A DNA stretch of 64,000 nt, from assembly GCA_956465555.1 (NCBI GenBank), contig OY101127.1, positions 1,054,001 to 1,118,000 on the forward strand. Direction: 5' to 3'. Below the pieces are notes generated by a model. The model worked only from the letters and a program-made list of their open reading frames with translations. It did not search any database and was not told where the DNA came from. Positions 51,671 to 61,925 of the stretch are shown here, in pieces. A program made the translations under genes and the position numbers. The number at the start of each line of letters is the position of its first letter. Position 1 is the first letter of the stretch. Source of the stretch: Nitzschia sp. pyKryTriq1 (Eukaryota; Bacillariophyta; Bacillariophyceae; Bacillariales; Bacillariaceae).

Positions 51671-52695
51671 TTACCCACCACGTCCTCTTGTAATTAGTTT
51701 CCGTGTCATGTAAACACCCGCCACGGACAACCCATACCAAGTGGCTGCATATCCGGCATGAATCGATGGCGTCGTCTTGAATTCCGCAATCGTTTCCAAC
51801 GCTGGTAGTCGAGGATATTGATGATCGGATGAGGCGGAATGTCGCCGCTGCTGCTGTTGGTCCTCGTCGGTACTGTCTTGTTGTGCAGGAGCTACTTGCG
51901 TCAAGAGTGTTGTCTCACGGTCACTTTCCGCGATCGCCTGTAGAGCCAACGCATCCATCCAAAATAATTGTAGTGGTCGTTTCGAATAATCATGTTCAAT
52001 AGCAATCATTTTTGGATCTGCATCCGTACGTACGAAAATCGAGAAATGATGATGAAGAAGCACAAGTACAAGAAGGAGGTTGAGCCAACAAAGGTAAAGA
52101 AGAGGACCAGCAGCACCCGATTTTCGGACAGTCCTATAGTCCTATAATACTCACCTTCTGGTTTGGATCGAATCGCTGTCACTTTGACCGTTCCGGTCGG
52201 CCGATCCCACTGATTGATGCCTTCGGCAGGAGGTTTGTGAGACGGTCTTGTTCCACCCCCTCGATTGGCTCCAGGTACCATGGCTCTGGGGACCCAACCT
52301 CGGTTGATCCAAACTAGACTTCCGTCGATCAACTGCAGCGGCGTCAAAACCATGAATCCCTGAGGACTCGGTCCCATGCCACCACCCGTGTTCGTCCCAG
52401 GACCTCCTATCGGTGCTCCGCGTGGTCCAATCAAGACCTCCTTGTTGTGGAGCAAGCGTCCCTCCAACAATTTTCGTCGATACGGGGCTTGGGGAGACTC
52501 CCAATCAGTGGTGGGCTCCATGGCGAGTTCCCCATTTCGTTCGGCAATAAGATCAATCTTTTGATTATAGCGTTGCACCTGCCAACATCCCAAACCAAAG
52601 GTTCCTGCAGTCAAACCTCCAAAGAACATCTTTCCCCCCAGGGAAATTCCCACTACTTTTCGTCCAGCTGCCGATGCTGCCGAAGGGGCTGCCAT
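51671..52695 (-). CDS. SURF1: SURF1-like cytochrome c oxidase assembly protein (2 exons)
   Basis: Inner-membrane factor needed for building cytochrome c oxidase. Exons 52695-52155 and 52017-51671 give 295 residues. Seen: a short N-terminus, first membrane segment LGGKMFFGGLTAGTFGLGCWQVQRYNQK, then YRRKLLEGRLLHNKEVLIGPRG, GFMVLTPLQLIDGSLVWINRGWVP, and VKVTAIRSKPE spliced to DPKMIAIEHDY. A Gln/Ser-rich insert follows (about 230-250), and the final segment TPSIHAGYAATWYGLSVAGVYMT is the second membrane pass. The order and spacing match SURF1. Unspliced reading would truncate the C-terminal half. The start at 52695 gives MAAPSAASAAGRK; a basic presequence is weak. Confidence 0.92.
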
Positions 52696-53549
52696 TTTAT
52701 TTTGATTCAAATATACAATGAGTCCGGTCTGTCAATAAAAAAGAGGGTATTGTGTTGTATGATGAGTCGTCGTGGATTGTGGTCCACACACCCATATTAC
52801 GAGTTTTCGTACGATACTATATTGGAGCACAAATCTTTCTGCGTCATGGTCGGCGAACTTTGATACGGTACGTGTAGCCGGATCATACCGGTACGATACG
52901 ATACGAACGGTACCTGCGGTATGCGACGCGCCAGCGATGAGACGACGGCAAATACACGTACCACGTCCAGACCGAATTTGACACAAGACACAAGCTCAAA
53001 GAAGCTTGAGCTTGAAGAAGCGAGTGAATTAACTTCTGGCTTGAATGTTCCGAGAGCGAGCCTCATGTGATGTCGCATGGATGATGCACCTCTTTGACGA
53101 CGACGACTCCTCTACTATTGATTCATTCGTACTATTTGACTTGTGGATGGAAATGAAGACTCTACTCTACTCTACTCTACGAGTACTCTAGCTAGAGAGC
53201 CGGCAGATGTTGTATTGATTGATTTTGAAGAAGAAAAAAGTCACGAGGGATATTCGTACTGCTTCAGTAGAGGGGCCGCTGCTTGAGCGAATTATTGATC
53301 AAAAGACGAGGACAGCGCCTTCTAGTAATATTTGGAAATGCCGTGGTCGGTGCGAGTTGAGTCGTCGTCAGCTACTAGTCAGTCAGCTAGTCAGTTAGTT
53401 GTCTACCGTATGGGGGGACTACAAGAACTGCTGGAGTTTGGTCAGAAGACAAGACATCCACAAAAAAGGCTAATAATCATGAAAAGAACTACAGTACGTA
53501 ACATCATCGCCAGTGCTATTATTCATCGCATCCTCTCTACGGCGGCGTA
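52696..53549. other. Intergenic region with microsatellite
   Basis: 854 nt between the SURF1 start and the 3' end of the low-complexity gene. Includes a CTCTA run at 53160-53183, AAGCTTGAGCTTGAAGAAGC-type repeats near 53000 and a GATACCGGTACGATACGATACG tract at about 52886-52903. No gene called. Confidence 0.4.
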
Positions 53550-55739
53550 CTATTGTGTCGTATTGGTGGCATTGGAAGTGGCAGGATCTACAGCTTGCGT
53601 ATTCGTAGTACTCGTAGTATTAGAGGAAGGAGCTGATGCTGCTGCTTTTGTTGCATCGGCTGTTGGTGGTGGTGCTGGTTGGGTGCTGCTGCTGCCTGTG
53701 GTGGTCAACGTAGTCGTAGCAGAAGGTGTGGACGTTGTTGTTGTTGTTGTTGTTGTTGTTTTTTCTTTTTCTCCTGCTGCTGTTGCTGCTGTGGTCGGCA
53801 AAGAAGCAGGCTTTGTACTAGTAGTGGGAGCGCCTGATATACCAGTCGTTAGCATGGTGGTGGCACTGGCGGTCGTGTCGGTCGTGGTGACAGAAGCAGA
53901 AGCAACATTGGCAGCCTTGCCTGATACAGCAGCAGTCGCCCCTGGCGTTGTAGTAGTAGTTGTTGTAGTAGTAGTAGTGCCGCTGGTACTGGTGGAGGGT
54001 TTGCTCTTTTTCCCCGACGACGATGCTGATGATGCAGTATTGGGTGTTGCGGGAGTGGGATTGGCTTGTTTTCGCTTTCGTTTCTTCTTTGGTTTCGTAG
54101 TACTTGTAGTCGTGGATGCCTTATTCGACGCGCTGCTGTTCTTGTTCTTGCTCTTGGCGTTACCGATATTCGACGAAGACGAGGATTCCCCTAATAACAA
54201 GACACCGACATCGACATGAAGATTTCGCAGGGCAGCAATATAGACTGGATCCGAAGAAATTTCTGGATATTGCAATAAAATCGTCTTGAGCAACTCGCGT
54301 GGATGCTGCTGCTGTTGTTGTTGTTGTTTTTGTTGATCCTGTTGCTTGTCCATTTGCTGCTGTTGATCATGTTGTTGTTGTTCTTCTTCTTCTTTCCTCA
54401 ATGCTTCAATCAAGAGTTCTTGTCGCTGTTGACTCGCCTTCCATTCCGCTTGTGCCGTGAGAATATCGGCCAGAACCGTAGAAGGTGTGGCGACACTTCG
54501 ACGTAAATGACCTTGTTGTATACAAAAGCGAATAGGAGCCGCAGGAGCAGCAGCCGGAGCAGTTGTTGCTGGAGTACTTGGAGTACCACTCTCTGGTGCT
54601 GTTGCTGTTGCTGTAATTGTTGGTGTTTGTTCTGGCTGTTGCGGCTGCTGCTGCTGCTGAACCTGCTGAACGACTCCCATGGCGACTAGTAAATCCAAAA
54701 TGTCGGCAAGTTGATGGGGACGAATTCGTTCTCCTTGCAAGGGAGGAAGATTGAATTCCAATTGAGCCAGAGTGAGGGGTCCATCTGTAATGTAATGAAT
54801 ATACCATAGTATAATAAAATGTTGCGAAAGAAAATAAAATAAAAGAAAACAAAAGAAAAAAAGGGCGGTGGCGGTGTTGTGAGACGTGAGTGAGAAAAAG
54901 TACAACATCCAACAAGGACTGTCTGCACAAACCAGCAAATATCTACTCATTGCACGTGCGTGTACTTTGTACTTACATCGTTCCAGCAATGAAATCAGGC
55001 TCTGAACACAATTCGAGACGGCGGGTCCATCTGCCATGGTGGGTGGTCCACTGGGTACTGGTGGAGGTACTGGTGGAGTTGGAGGAGTCGGTGTTGCATT
55101 ATTATTATGATTACTATTATTATTGGGCGGAGGAAATGACGCCCCCACAAGAAGTGATGATGATGATGATGATGCGGCTGCGGATGCGGAAGGGATGGTA
55201 GTGTTATTGGAAGGTTTGGGAGTAGTAGCAGTAGATGCCGTCGTCGGTGGTGGTGCTGTAGATTGACTGCTCGCAGCAGCGGTAGAGGTGGAAGGACCGG
55301 TAGTGTCAGCCGGTGGTGTTGGTGGTGGTGGAGGAGGAGGAGGAAGAATGGTGGAGGAGGAGGGGGCCACCGGTGGTGGTGCTGTGCTGCTGCTTGTCTC
55401 CGCGGTAGAAGCAGGTGGTTTCTCATGGGAGGTACCGGCACTGGCACTTGACTGCGATGCAGCAGCAGCAGCTACTGCTGCTGTTGTTGGGTCTAGTTTG
55501 CTCTTGTCCAGCGCAGCGCTACTACTGTTCGTGGGAGCGACTTCCACGGAAGCTGCTGTGGAAGAGGATTTTTGGTCGGCATCCAATTTCGCGGTTGCGC
55601 AGCCGCTGCTGTTTTCGGCTTTTGTCGCCACCTCATCGGTGGCATTACTATTACTACTGCTACCGATATTATCCATGGAAGGTGGAGAAGGAGTGTTGTG
55701 GGCGTCCGTAGTGCTGGATGCGTTACCCATTGCCGCCAT
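53550..55739 (-). CDS. Low-complexity Ser/Thr/Ala/Pro/Gln-rich protein with a conserved central block (2 exons)
   Basis: Exons 55739-54977 and 54784-53550 give 665 residues. Most of it is biased: Ser/Thr/Ala/Pro in the first 240 residues, poly-Gln in the middle, then Lys-rich and poly-Thr runs. One block of ordinary composition spans the junction: VQSLISLLERY joined to GPLTLAQLEFNLPPLQGERIRPHQLADILDLLVAMGVVQ. It looks like a helical or winged-helix unit and is followed, after a Gln-rich stretch, by RFCIQQGHLRR and ELLKTILLQYPEISSDPVYIAALRNLHVD. I do not recognise the family. A KKKRKRK cluster (about 560) suggests nuclear import, and a transcription or chromatin role is a guess. Confidence 0.6.
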   Translation of the reverse strand: MAAMGNASSTTDAHNTPSPPSMDNIGSSSNSNATDEVATKAENSSGCATAKLDADQKSSSTAASVEVAPTNSSSAALDKSKLDPTTAAVAAAAASQSSASAGTSHEKPPASTAETSSSTAPPPVAPSSSTILPPPPPPPPTPPADTTGPSTSTAAASSQSTAPPPTTASTATTPKPSNNTTIPSASAAASSSSSSLLVGASFPPPNNNSNHNNNATPTPPTPPVPPPVPSGPPTMADGPAVSNCVQSLISLLERCKYKVHARAMSRYLLVCADSPCWMLYFFSLTSHNTATALFFFCFLLFYFLSQHFIILWYIHYITDGPLTLAQLEFNLPPLQGERIRPHQLADILDLLVAMGVVQQVQQQQQPQQPEQTPTITATATAPESGTPSTPATTAPAAAPAAPIRFCIQQGHLRRSVATPSTVLADILTAQAEWKASQQRQELLIEALRKEEEEQQQHDQQQQMDKQQDQQKQQQQQQQHPRELLKTILLQYPEISSDPVYIAALRNLHVDVGVLLLGESSSSSNIGNAKSKNKNSSASNKASTTTSTTKPKKKRKRKQANPTPATPNTASSASSSGKKSKPSTSTSGTTTTTTTTTTTPGATAAVSGKAANVASASVTTTDTTASATTMLTTGISGAPTTSTKPASLPTTAATAAGEKEKTTTTTTTTTSTPSATTTLTTTGSSSTQPAPPPTADATKAAASAPSSNTTSTTNTQAVDPATSNATNTTQ

Positions 55740-56339
55740 GGTCAATCTGCATCAAAAGTGGAAGTAAGACGCGACGATTTTGCCATGGGAGATTATTACT
55801 TTTACGTTGAGTACGAAACAAAAAAGTACACCAAACAACAACACGACGGATGGCGGATGCGCGGCGAAACGCGAAACAAATTATCCTAGCGCCGTCTGCT
55901 ATTCTGTGCCCCGGCTTCTTTGGCGTTCCCGGTCGGGTCCCCCCCCAAAAATACAATAAAAAGCACCCCGAAATCAGTCTGTACGTCAGTCGCAGCGTGA
56001 CGGATTGGCGAGCGCGTCTTGATTTTTCTCGCAAATCATAATAAAATACAAAACCTTCAAGAATGAAGGTTTTTATGATGGCGCGCCTGGCGTCCTCATG
56101 GCATCGCACCCCTCACTTTTTGGCGAGCTAGTAGTCTACTAACTCTACTAATAAAATGGAGGAAGGGAAGCAAGCACTACAAGAAAAGGGACAATACAAT
56201 AAATAGTACTGTATTATCTTCCAAGACACTTGCCACTTGCCACCAAGCAACCGCATCACCTTCAAGTTGTTGTCACCAACAACACACGTCGCTCTACTAT
56301 ACTTGCACTGACTTTATTCATTGACAACCAGCACAAACA
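55740..56339. promoter_or_regulatory. Intergenic region, shared upstream of divergent genes
   Basis: 600 nt serve the low-complexity gene and the ankyrin gene. Nothing beyond short A/T-rich runs and a C run at 55940-55947 is visible. Confidence 0.4.
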
Positions 56340-58973
56340 ATGGTACGACGCTCCAAGACTCCAACTCCCCCTTACCGTGGGCGGCGGGAGCAGCAACAGC
56401 AACAACAAGAGGAGGATGAAGAGGAGGAATACTACTACCAACAACATCATGATCATGATCGTCCGAAAAGCATAACCCCTCGACGCAAACATTCCATGTC
56501 ATCGTCGTCATCCCAAAGAACAAAACTGGAGAACAACAAGGAGGAGGATCCATATCCTCTCTTTCACGAATCATCATCCAATACTACGAAGAATACTCAA
56601 CAACAAAAGACAAAGAAGAAGCAACAGCAAAGGCAAACAAGATCTTATTTCACAGCCTCGCCACCAACCGCAGGGGCAGCAACAGCACGCGGCCTTCATA
56701 GTTACTATCGTCCGCCCTTACTCATCGCCTTGATTGAAAATCAAGAATGGGATCAAGCCATCCAACGAATTCACGAACATCCCGAGGAAGTCCAACAAGA
56801 AATTATGGAACACGAAATAGACGAAGAAGAAGATACTAGGGACGAGGGCGGTGATGCACATCAAAGAACGACAACGACAACGACAACGACAACAGCCTTG
56901 CATGTTGCTTGTCAATATCAGCCTCCTGTCGAATTGATTACTGCCTTGTTGCAAGTGAATGAACGTGCGATTCAACAACCCGATCCAAGAGGTGCCTTGC
57001 CTTTGCATGTGGCGTGTGCGTCTGGCGCTTCGGTACAAGTCGTGACTCGATTGCTCATGACGTATCCATCTGCGACCCGGTGCAAGGATCATGTTCGGGG
57101 TCAATTGCCACTTCATTGGGCGATTCAATCGTACAAAAATAGTACTAGTAGTAGCACCACCACCACCACCAACACCACCAACAACAACAACAACAGCAGC
57201 AGGACCGGAACCAGTGAAGATGTCGTGCTCTCGTTGATTGTCGTGTATCCCAAAGCTTCTTTGATTCGGAATCGGCAAGGTTATACACCCGTGGAATTGG
57301 CGGGAGAGTCGGCCCCTCGTGCTCTCCAACAAGCCCCGCTCCTCTTGGCTGTCTCCAAAGCGGCTCTAACCAAAGTGGAGTACGACAGTGAAGCAAAATT
57401 ACGTCAAGCCGTCGAGGAATATCAAGATCGCATGGCGTCGGTCAAAGCCAAATACGATGAAGACAAGACACATGCACTGGCGTTAGAAGTACAATTGCGA
57501 CAAGAATTGGGGGAATCCAAAGAACGAGCTCAACAATTGGAAAAGCATGTGGTCCGTCTCGAGCGAGAATTGCAAGCCAAACAAGACGAATTGTTGCACC
57601 AAGAAAATTTGCTAGAGCATATCCAAGGATTAATCACTAATCATAGTCAACGAGACGAACGAAAAACAGAAGAACCTCCGTCCAAGAAGGGCTTGATCCG
57701 GGACAATGCACTACTGCGGATATCACCGGCACCCAAAAGTTTGTCAACACCAACTCGTGGTGGTGGTGGTGGTGCGATGCCAGAAAAGTCTCCGCACAGC
57801 AGCAGCAGCAAGCCCAAAGCCGATCTACGACCCGTTACCACCATTTCGACAGCTCTCCCACCATCCATAGAGGTCAAGCTTCCTACTCCCACTGCGCCTA
57901 GGAGCAACCGAAGCAGCACACCACGACAGAAGAATTCGTGGTCGACCGCGGGGGTGGAAGAGTCACCACGCCAACAGGATTATCGTGACGATCGTGAAGA
58001 GCAGCAGCCGGAGGACGACGGCAATGACTATGATGCGGAACGACGAGAACTTGACAACTTGCTCCTAGACGAGGAAGAACGAACGCTAGTGGAAGATTCA
58101 TGGATGCCATCATTATTTCATCGTGAAGCAGCATTAGAGCTTGCGGCGGCGTCCAGCAGCGCAAGTACCGCGACGCGACAATCGGCGGAGGACAATGACG
58201 AGGAGCGGGATCCTCCTCCAGTGCCTTCCATCAGACAAGCGTCTCCGTCTAATTTTATGAAACAACGTGCCACTGCTCGTAGACGTAGTCGTTCTCGAAC
58301 CCCTGCCAAGAAAAAAGGTCCGTCTCCGAGGTCCGCAGCTGTGGCCACAGTGAAGGAATGGTTCTCCTCATCATCGTCCGAAGACGACCTTTTGGTGAAA
58401 GAAGAGCAGCAGCAGCAGCAGCAGCACGACAAACCAACGAGTCGCAACAACATCACCAAGACGTCCTACACATCACAATCACCACAAAAAGAACAAGTCA
58501 TTTATTCTCAATCATTGTTGGATCGGAGTCAGCGAGGAGGAACGGCGGGCAGTGGTCGAGTAGCAGTACGGCGCCCGACAACCACTACAGCCTTGGCCTC
58601 TCGTGCGGCAGCCCAGCACAAGCTCCGACGGGCCAAGAGCTCGGAATTTCTCCGACACCAGAACAACAAGCAGACAAGCAATACCAATACTGTAAGCAAC
58701 GATCCTTCCATTTCGGTCCGGACACCTAGCACCACCACCAACACTACAATGTCGTCTCGAATTGGTCATGGCACGACGGTAGCTGCGCGAGTCGTCAACA
58801 AGAATAGTCCTCTCTCGACCAAAGTATTGTCCAAGAGTGGACTGTTTCATCATATTGCTGCTGACGAAGAACCGACCACGCCTAAAGTGTTTGGCCATCA
58901 TTATTCCTTTGAGGATGATGACTACGACCAGGATGAAGACCCTACCATCGAATCAAGGATGGAATGGGAATAA
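56340..58973 (+). CDS. Ankyrin-repeat and coiled-coil protein
   Basis: An 877-residue single-exon protein. After a basic/Gln-rich N-terminus and a poly-Glu run come about three to four ankyrin units (about 120-330): TALHVACQYQPPVELITALLQV, GALPLHVACASGASVQVVTRLLMTYP, GQLPLHWAIQSYKN, then after a Thr/Asn insert VVLSLIVVYPKASLIRNRQGYTPVELA. A long coiled coil (about 345-430: LRQAVEEYQDRMASVKAKYDE onward) follows. The C-terminal half is disordered and Ser/Thr/Arg rich, with RRRSRSRTPAKKKG resembling a nuclear or SR-like segment. Function is scaffold-like at best; I do not assign one. Confidence 0.78.
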   Translation: MVRRSKTPTPPYRGRREQQQQQQEEDEEEEYYYQQHHDHDRPKSITPRRKHSMSSSSSQRTKLENNKEEDPYPLFHESSSNTTKNTQQQKTKKKQQQRQTRSYFTASPPTAGAATARGLHSYYRPPLLIALIENQEWDQAIQRIHEHPEEVQQEIMEHEIDEEEDTRDEGGDAHQRTTTTTTTTTALHVACQYQPPVELITALLQVNERAIQQPDPRGALPLHVACASGASVQVVTRLLMTYPSATRCKDHVRGQLPLHWAIQSYKNSTSSSTTTTTNTTNNNNNSSRTGTSEDVVLSLIVVYPKASLIRNRQGYTPVELAGESAPRALQQAPLLLAVSKAALTKVEYDSEAKLRQAVEEYQDRMASVKAKYDEDKTHALALEVQLRQELGESKERAQQLEKHVVRLERELQAKQDELLHQENLLEHIQGLITNHSQRDERKTEEPPSKKGLIRDNALLRISPAPKSLSTPTRGGGGGAMPEKSPHSSSSKPKADLRPVTTISTALPPSIEVKLPTPTAPRSNRSSTPRQKNSWSTAGVEESPRQQDYRDDREEQQPEDDGNDYDAERRELDNLLLDEEERTLVEDSWMPSLFHREAALELAAASSSASTATRQSAEDNDEERDPPPVPSIRQASPSNFMKQRATARRRSRSRTPAKKKGPSPRSAAVATVKEWFSSSSSEDDLLVKEEQQQQQQHDKPTSRNNITKTSYTSQSPQKEQVIYSQSLLDRSQRGGTAGSGRVAVRRPTTTTALASRAAAQHKLRRAKSSEFLRHQNNKQTSNTNTVSNDPSISVRTPSTTTNTTMSSRIGHGTTVAARVVNKNSPLSTKVLSKSGLFHHIAADEEPTTPKVFGHHYSFEDDDYDQDEDPTIESRMEWE

Positions 58974-59071
58974 ATTTTAAGAAGTCTAATAGTAGTATTT
59001 TGCAGCATGGGAACTGAAGAGATTATTAATCGTAAATTCTAGTCGTATACCATGAGATGAAAAAGGAAGGA

Positions 59072-60718
59072 TCATAGATCTTGTTCTGTCACGATACACG
59101 TCCCACTGCTCGCGGCCGTTTCGGCCGTGACGTCGGACAAAATGCGGCTGCTTTGTTTCGACAAGGGTTTGAGATTGCGAAACAAACCACGGAAGGAACT
59201 TCGGTTGGATTTGGGCTGCGAGAGCGGTGACTGAATGTCACTACAGAGGTCCACCACAGGTGTTGCTGCTCTTGATTCCACTTGCTCGGGCATGGAATTC
59301 TGGCTCTTGACAAGCATGTGAGAATTCTTTGGCTTGGTTACTGCGGCTGCGGCTGCTGCCGGAACAGTGTTGTTGGGCAGCGAAGCTGGTTCAGAGCCAT
59401 TTTGAGGATTGAAAGACTTCGTAGGAGTGCCTGTAGTAGCTCCAGTGTTGGTCGCCACGATATGATTCAACAAAAAGTAGATGCGATCAAAGCAGGGCCG
59501 AGCACGAGGGGACGGGTCCCAGCACTTGGAAATCAATCGACGTGTGGCTCGACAAGGAATCCCGGACAACGATGGTCTCCAACCACCCACAACCACATTC
59601 TCAACGAAGGCTTCCTTTCTCACAAGTTTCCCCCTCTGGAAGAATTGATCGAAGGGTTTGAGCAAGGTCACCAACTCATACAAGATAACACCAAAGGAAT
59701 AGACATCGGAATCAAGTCCGATTCGATGGCCCAAAATGGCTTCGGGGCTGATGTATCGAAAGGTTCCAGCAAGCTCGGCAGTATCCGTCTCGTGTACCTG
59801 TCGAGCCATACCAAAATCAAAGAGCTTGACGGTTCCAATCGCATCAAAACCAATGTTTTGCGGTTTGAGGTCTCTCATAGCAATTTGAAAGTCTATCGAG
59901 TGCAAGTGACTCATAGCCCGAGCGATTCCAATTGCCACATCGTTGAGACGTTCATACACAGCTGGAGAGGAGAGGAGGCGGAGTCCTCCGCTGTTATTAT
60001 TATGTGGAGCAGTTGTAGTGCCGGTAGTCACGGCAGAAGTAGGTCCATTCTGTGACATGGACGTTGACGAGTGATGTCGTCGCAATCTCGATAAACGACC
60101 TGTGCTTTGCTTGATTTCCTGACGCCAGCCACTCAATCGATTATACAAAGTACTCTCAAGCTTTTCCATCACAAAGAAGTAACCATTCGCATGATTTTTG
60201 TAGGCGGAGGAAACGGAGACCCCGCAAACACCCCTGATGTCGACAATGTTTTCATGAGGTGCTAACCGCGCCAGTAATGAGGTTTCATTGCAAAGATCGT
60301 ACACTGCCAGCATCCAGTCTTCCTCGTCCCTGCCTCGCTTGTGTATTCGAAGCTGCTTAAGGGCCAGCGGAGGACCTTCTTCTACTACTTCTTCTCCTCC
60401 ATTCTGATTCTTCAAGATCTTCACTTGAAAGACACTACTAAAACCTCCTTCTCCCAGAAGGCCCTGCATTTCGATGTCTTGGTGAGACAACTGAGGCAAA
60501 GCCTTGATTTCCTCGGTGCAAACTTGATCATCGCAGACTTCAGCTAGTTCTAGGAGTGCCCATTTGGAAATTCGAGGCCGAGATTTCTTCACATAGCTCG
60601 TCTGGGCATCAGGGCTCGGCTTTTCAACATCGCTTGGATACCGCGGTGTCTTGGCCTCTGATGCATGCAGCGGACCCGATCTATTTCTAATGTTACTACT
60701 ACGACGAGACGCCATCAT
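59072..60718 (-). CDS. Protein kinase, TKL-like, with Met in place of the HRD histidine
   Basis: A 548-residue kinase. Seen: Gly loop GEGGFSSVF (about 89-97), the ATP-anchoring Lys in ALKQL (about 121), the C-helix Glu in NETSLLARL, catalytic loop AMRDLKPQN, the DFG of KLFDFGMAR, and SPEAILG with DVYSFGVILYELVT. The catalytic loop reads Met-Arg-Asp instead of His-Arg-Asp; the catalytic Asp is intact, so activity is likely. A Ser/Thr/Asn insert (about 220-270) lies between the N- and C-lobe segments. The C-terminal ~120 residues are low complexity. The ATG at 60718 gives MMASRRSSN; in-frame sequence upstream to 60811 has no ATG. Convergent with the ankyrin gene, 98 nt apart. Confidence 0.9.
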   Translation of the reverse strand: MMASRRSSNIRNRSGPLHASEAKTPRYPSDVEKPSPDAQTSYVKKSRPRISKWALLELAEVCDDQVCTEEIKALPQLSHQDIEMQGLLGEGGFSSVFQVKILKNQNGGEEVVEEGPPLALKQLRIHKRGRDEEDWMLAVYDLCNETSLLARLAPHENIVDIRGVCGVSVSSAYKNHANGYFFVMEKLESTLYNRLSGWRQEIKQSTGRLSRLRRHHSSTSMSQNGPTSAVTTGTTTAPHNNNSGGLRLLSSPAVYERLNDVAIGIARAMSHLHSIDFQIAMRDLKPQNIGFDAIGTVKLFDFGMARQVHETDTAELAGTFRYISPEAILGHRIGLDSDVYSFGVILYELVTLLKPFDQFFQRGKLVRKEAFVENVVVGGWRPSLSGIPCRATRRLISKCWDPSPRARPCFDRIYFLLNHIVATNTGATTGTPTKSFNPQNGSEPASLPNNTVPAAAAAAVTKPKNSHMLVKSQNSMPEQVESRAATPVVDLCSDIQSPLSQPKSNRSSFRGLFRNLKPLSKQSSRILSDVTAETAASSGTCIVTEQDL

Positions 60719-61925
60719 GGTTTCAAAGGATAAATGGTGGTGACCCGGGACGCAAGGTACCGGTAGGAGAGATACTGCCGGTAAACTCTCTACAGTACTT
60801 GTAGAGTACAAATAATAGTTGTGATTGATACATATTGGGTGGTGTGATAAGAGAGCCGCCGCGAATGGCTCTCTGGGTGTGATGCTCGCCGCCGGCCGGC
60901 CGCATCAGCGAGCGAGAGGTGGCGTACCGGTACCAGGTACTGTATTTTTCACGAGCACGCATGATGATGTGGCGCGTTGCGCTGACGATGATGACGAGGC
61001 CCGCCGCGCGCGGACTCAGCAGATGGCTTCATGTTTCCGAGTGGCTCGACAGCCGGCCAGACGGAGGCAGAAGGAGAAGGAGAGGTCTGGGAGAGGCTTC
61101 TGAAAGTACCGGTTCGTAAAGATATATCATACCGGTATCTCTGATGATGATGACGGGGGGAGGCCGACTCTAAAAGTACGGTACCGCTGCGGTACCAGAG
61201 AACGTTGGGTATGGTTCTCTGTGCGGTACCGGTACACCGGCAGACCTAGCATGTAGGTACCAGCACACCGGTAGACTACAGTGCTGGTACCGGTAGGTTT
61301 CAACCAACCAGCCTCTTGAGCCGAAAACCTGATCATGGCTTTATTAGCGGCGAACTTGAGATGCCGACGTGTTCTGTTGATTATCAGAAGTCTCTCTCTA
61401 CCTGCTACGCTGTTACCGGTACCAGGTAACGGTACACCAATGCTTCTTTCTCGTTCGCCTTTCGTATAAGCAAGGCAACCTGCTGTTCTTCATTGTTCCT
61501 GATATGTTGTTCCACGACAACGCACGGGCAATCAATATTCAATAATAGTCATCTCGAGATGCTTCTCTTTTCGAGGTTCGGAGTTCGCAGTAGTTCGCAG
61601 ACATCATTCACGAGACTTTTCGTTCTTCGATCCACCGCACGCAACGACAATACCGCGGTATTAGGTATCTCCAAAAGGAGAACATGGCACTATATTCTGC
61701 GCTATTATATTGCCGCGAAACGAGCGCACAATCATCAGAATTCTCTTCGCCTTTTCCCACCCCCCACACACTGGGAACTATGTACGAGTAAAGTTCAAAA
61801 GTATCATTCTTCGCAACCCCCACCCTGCCAACACTCAACGCACTATTGTATCATTCTCACGACTTTCGACTCCACATAAATTCCGATAGCAGCACTCTGA
61901 TTGCCCCATTGTTCAAAAAAGCGAA
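60719..61925. other. Intergenic region between divergent kinase and HSF genes
   Basis: 1.2 kb, the densest cluster of GTACCGGTAC-type motifs in the window (about 60758, 60926, 61108, 61130, 61215, 61286, 61412). TTCG-containing repeats (GAGGTTCGGAGTTCGCAGTAGTTCGCAG) occur at about 61574-61600, just upstream of the HSF gene, but do not form a standard alternating heat shock element. No gene called. Confidence 0.45.

Noticed and set aside
53332-54219. 295-codon plus-strand frame rich in Val and Ala
   Set aside because: Antisense of the Thr/Ala-rich end of the minus-strand gene at 53550-55739; low-complexity shadow with no domain.
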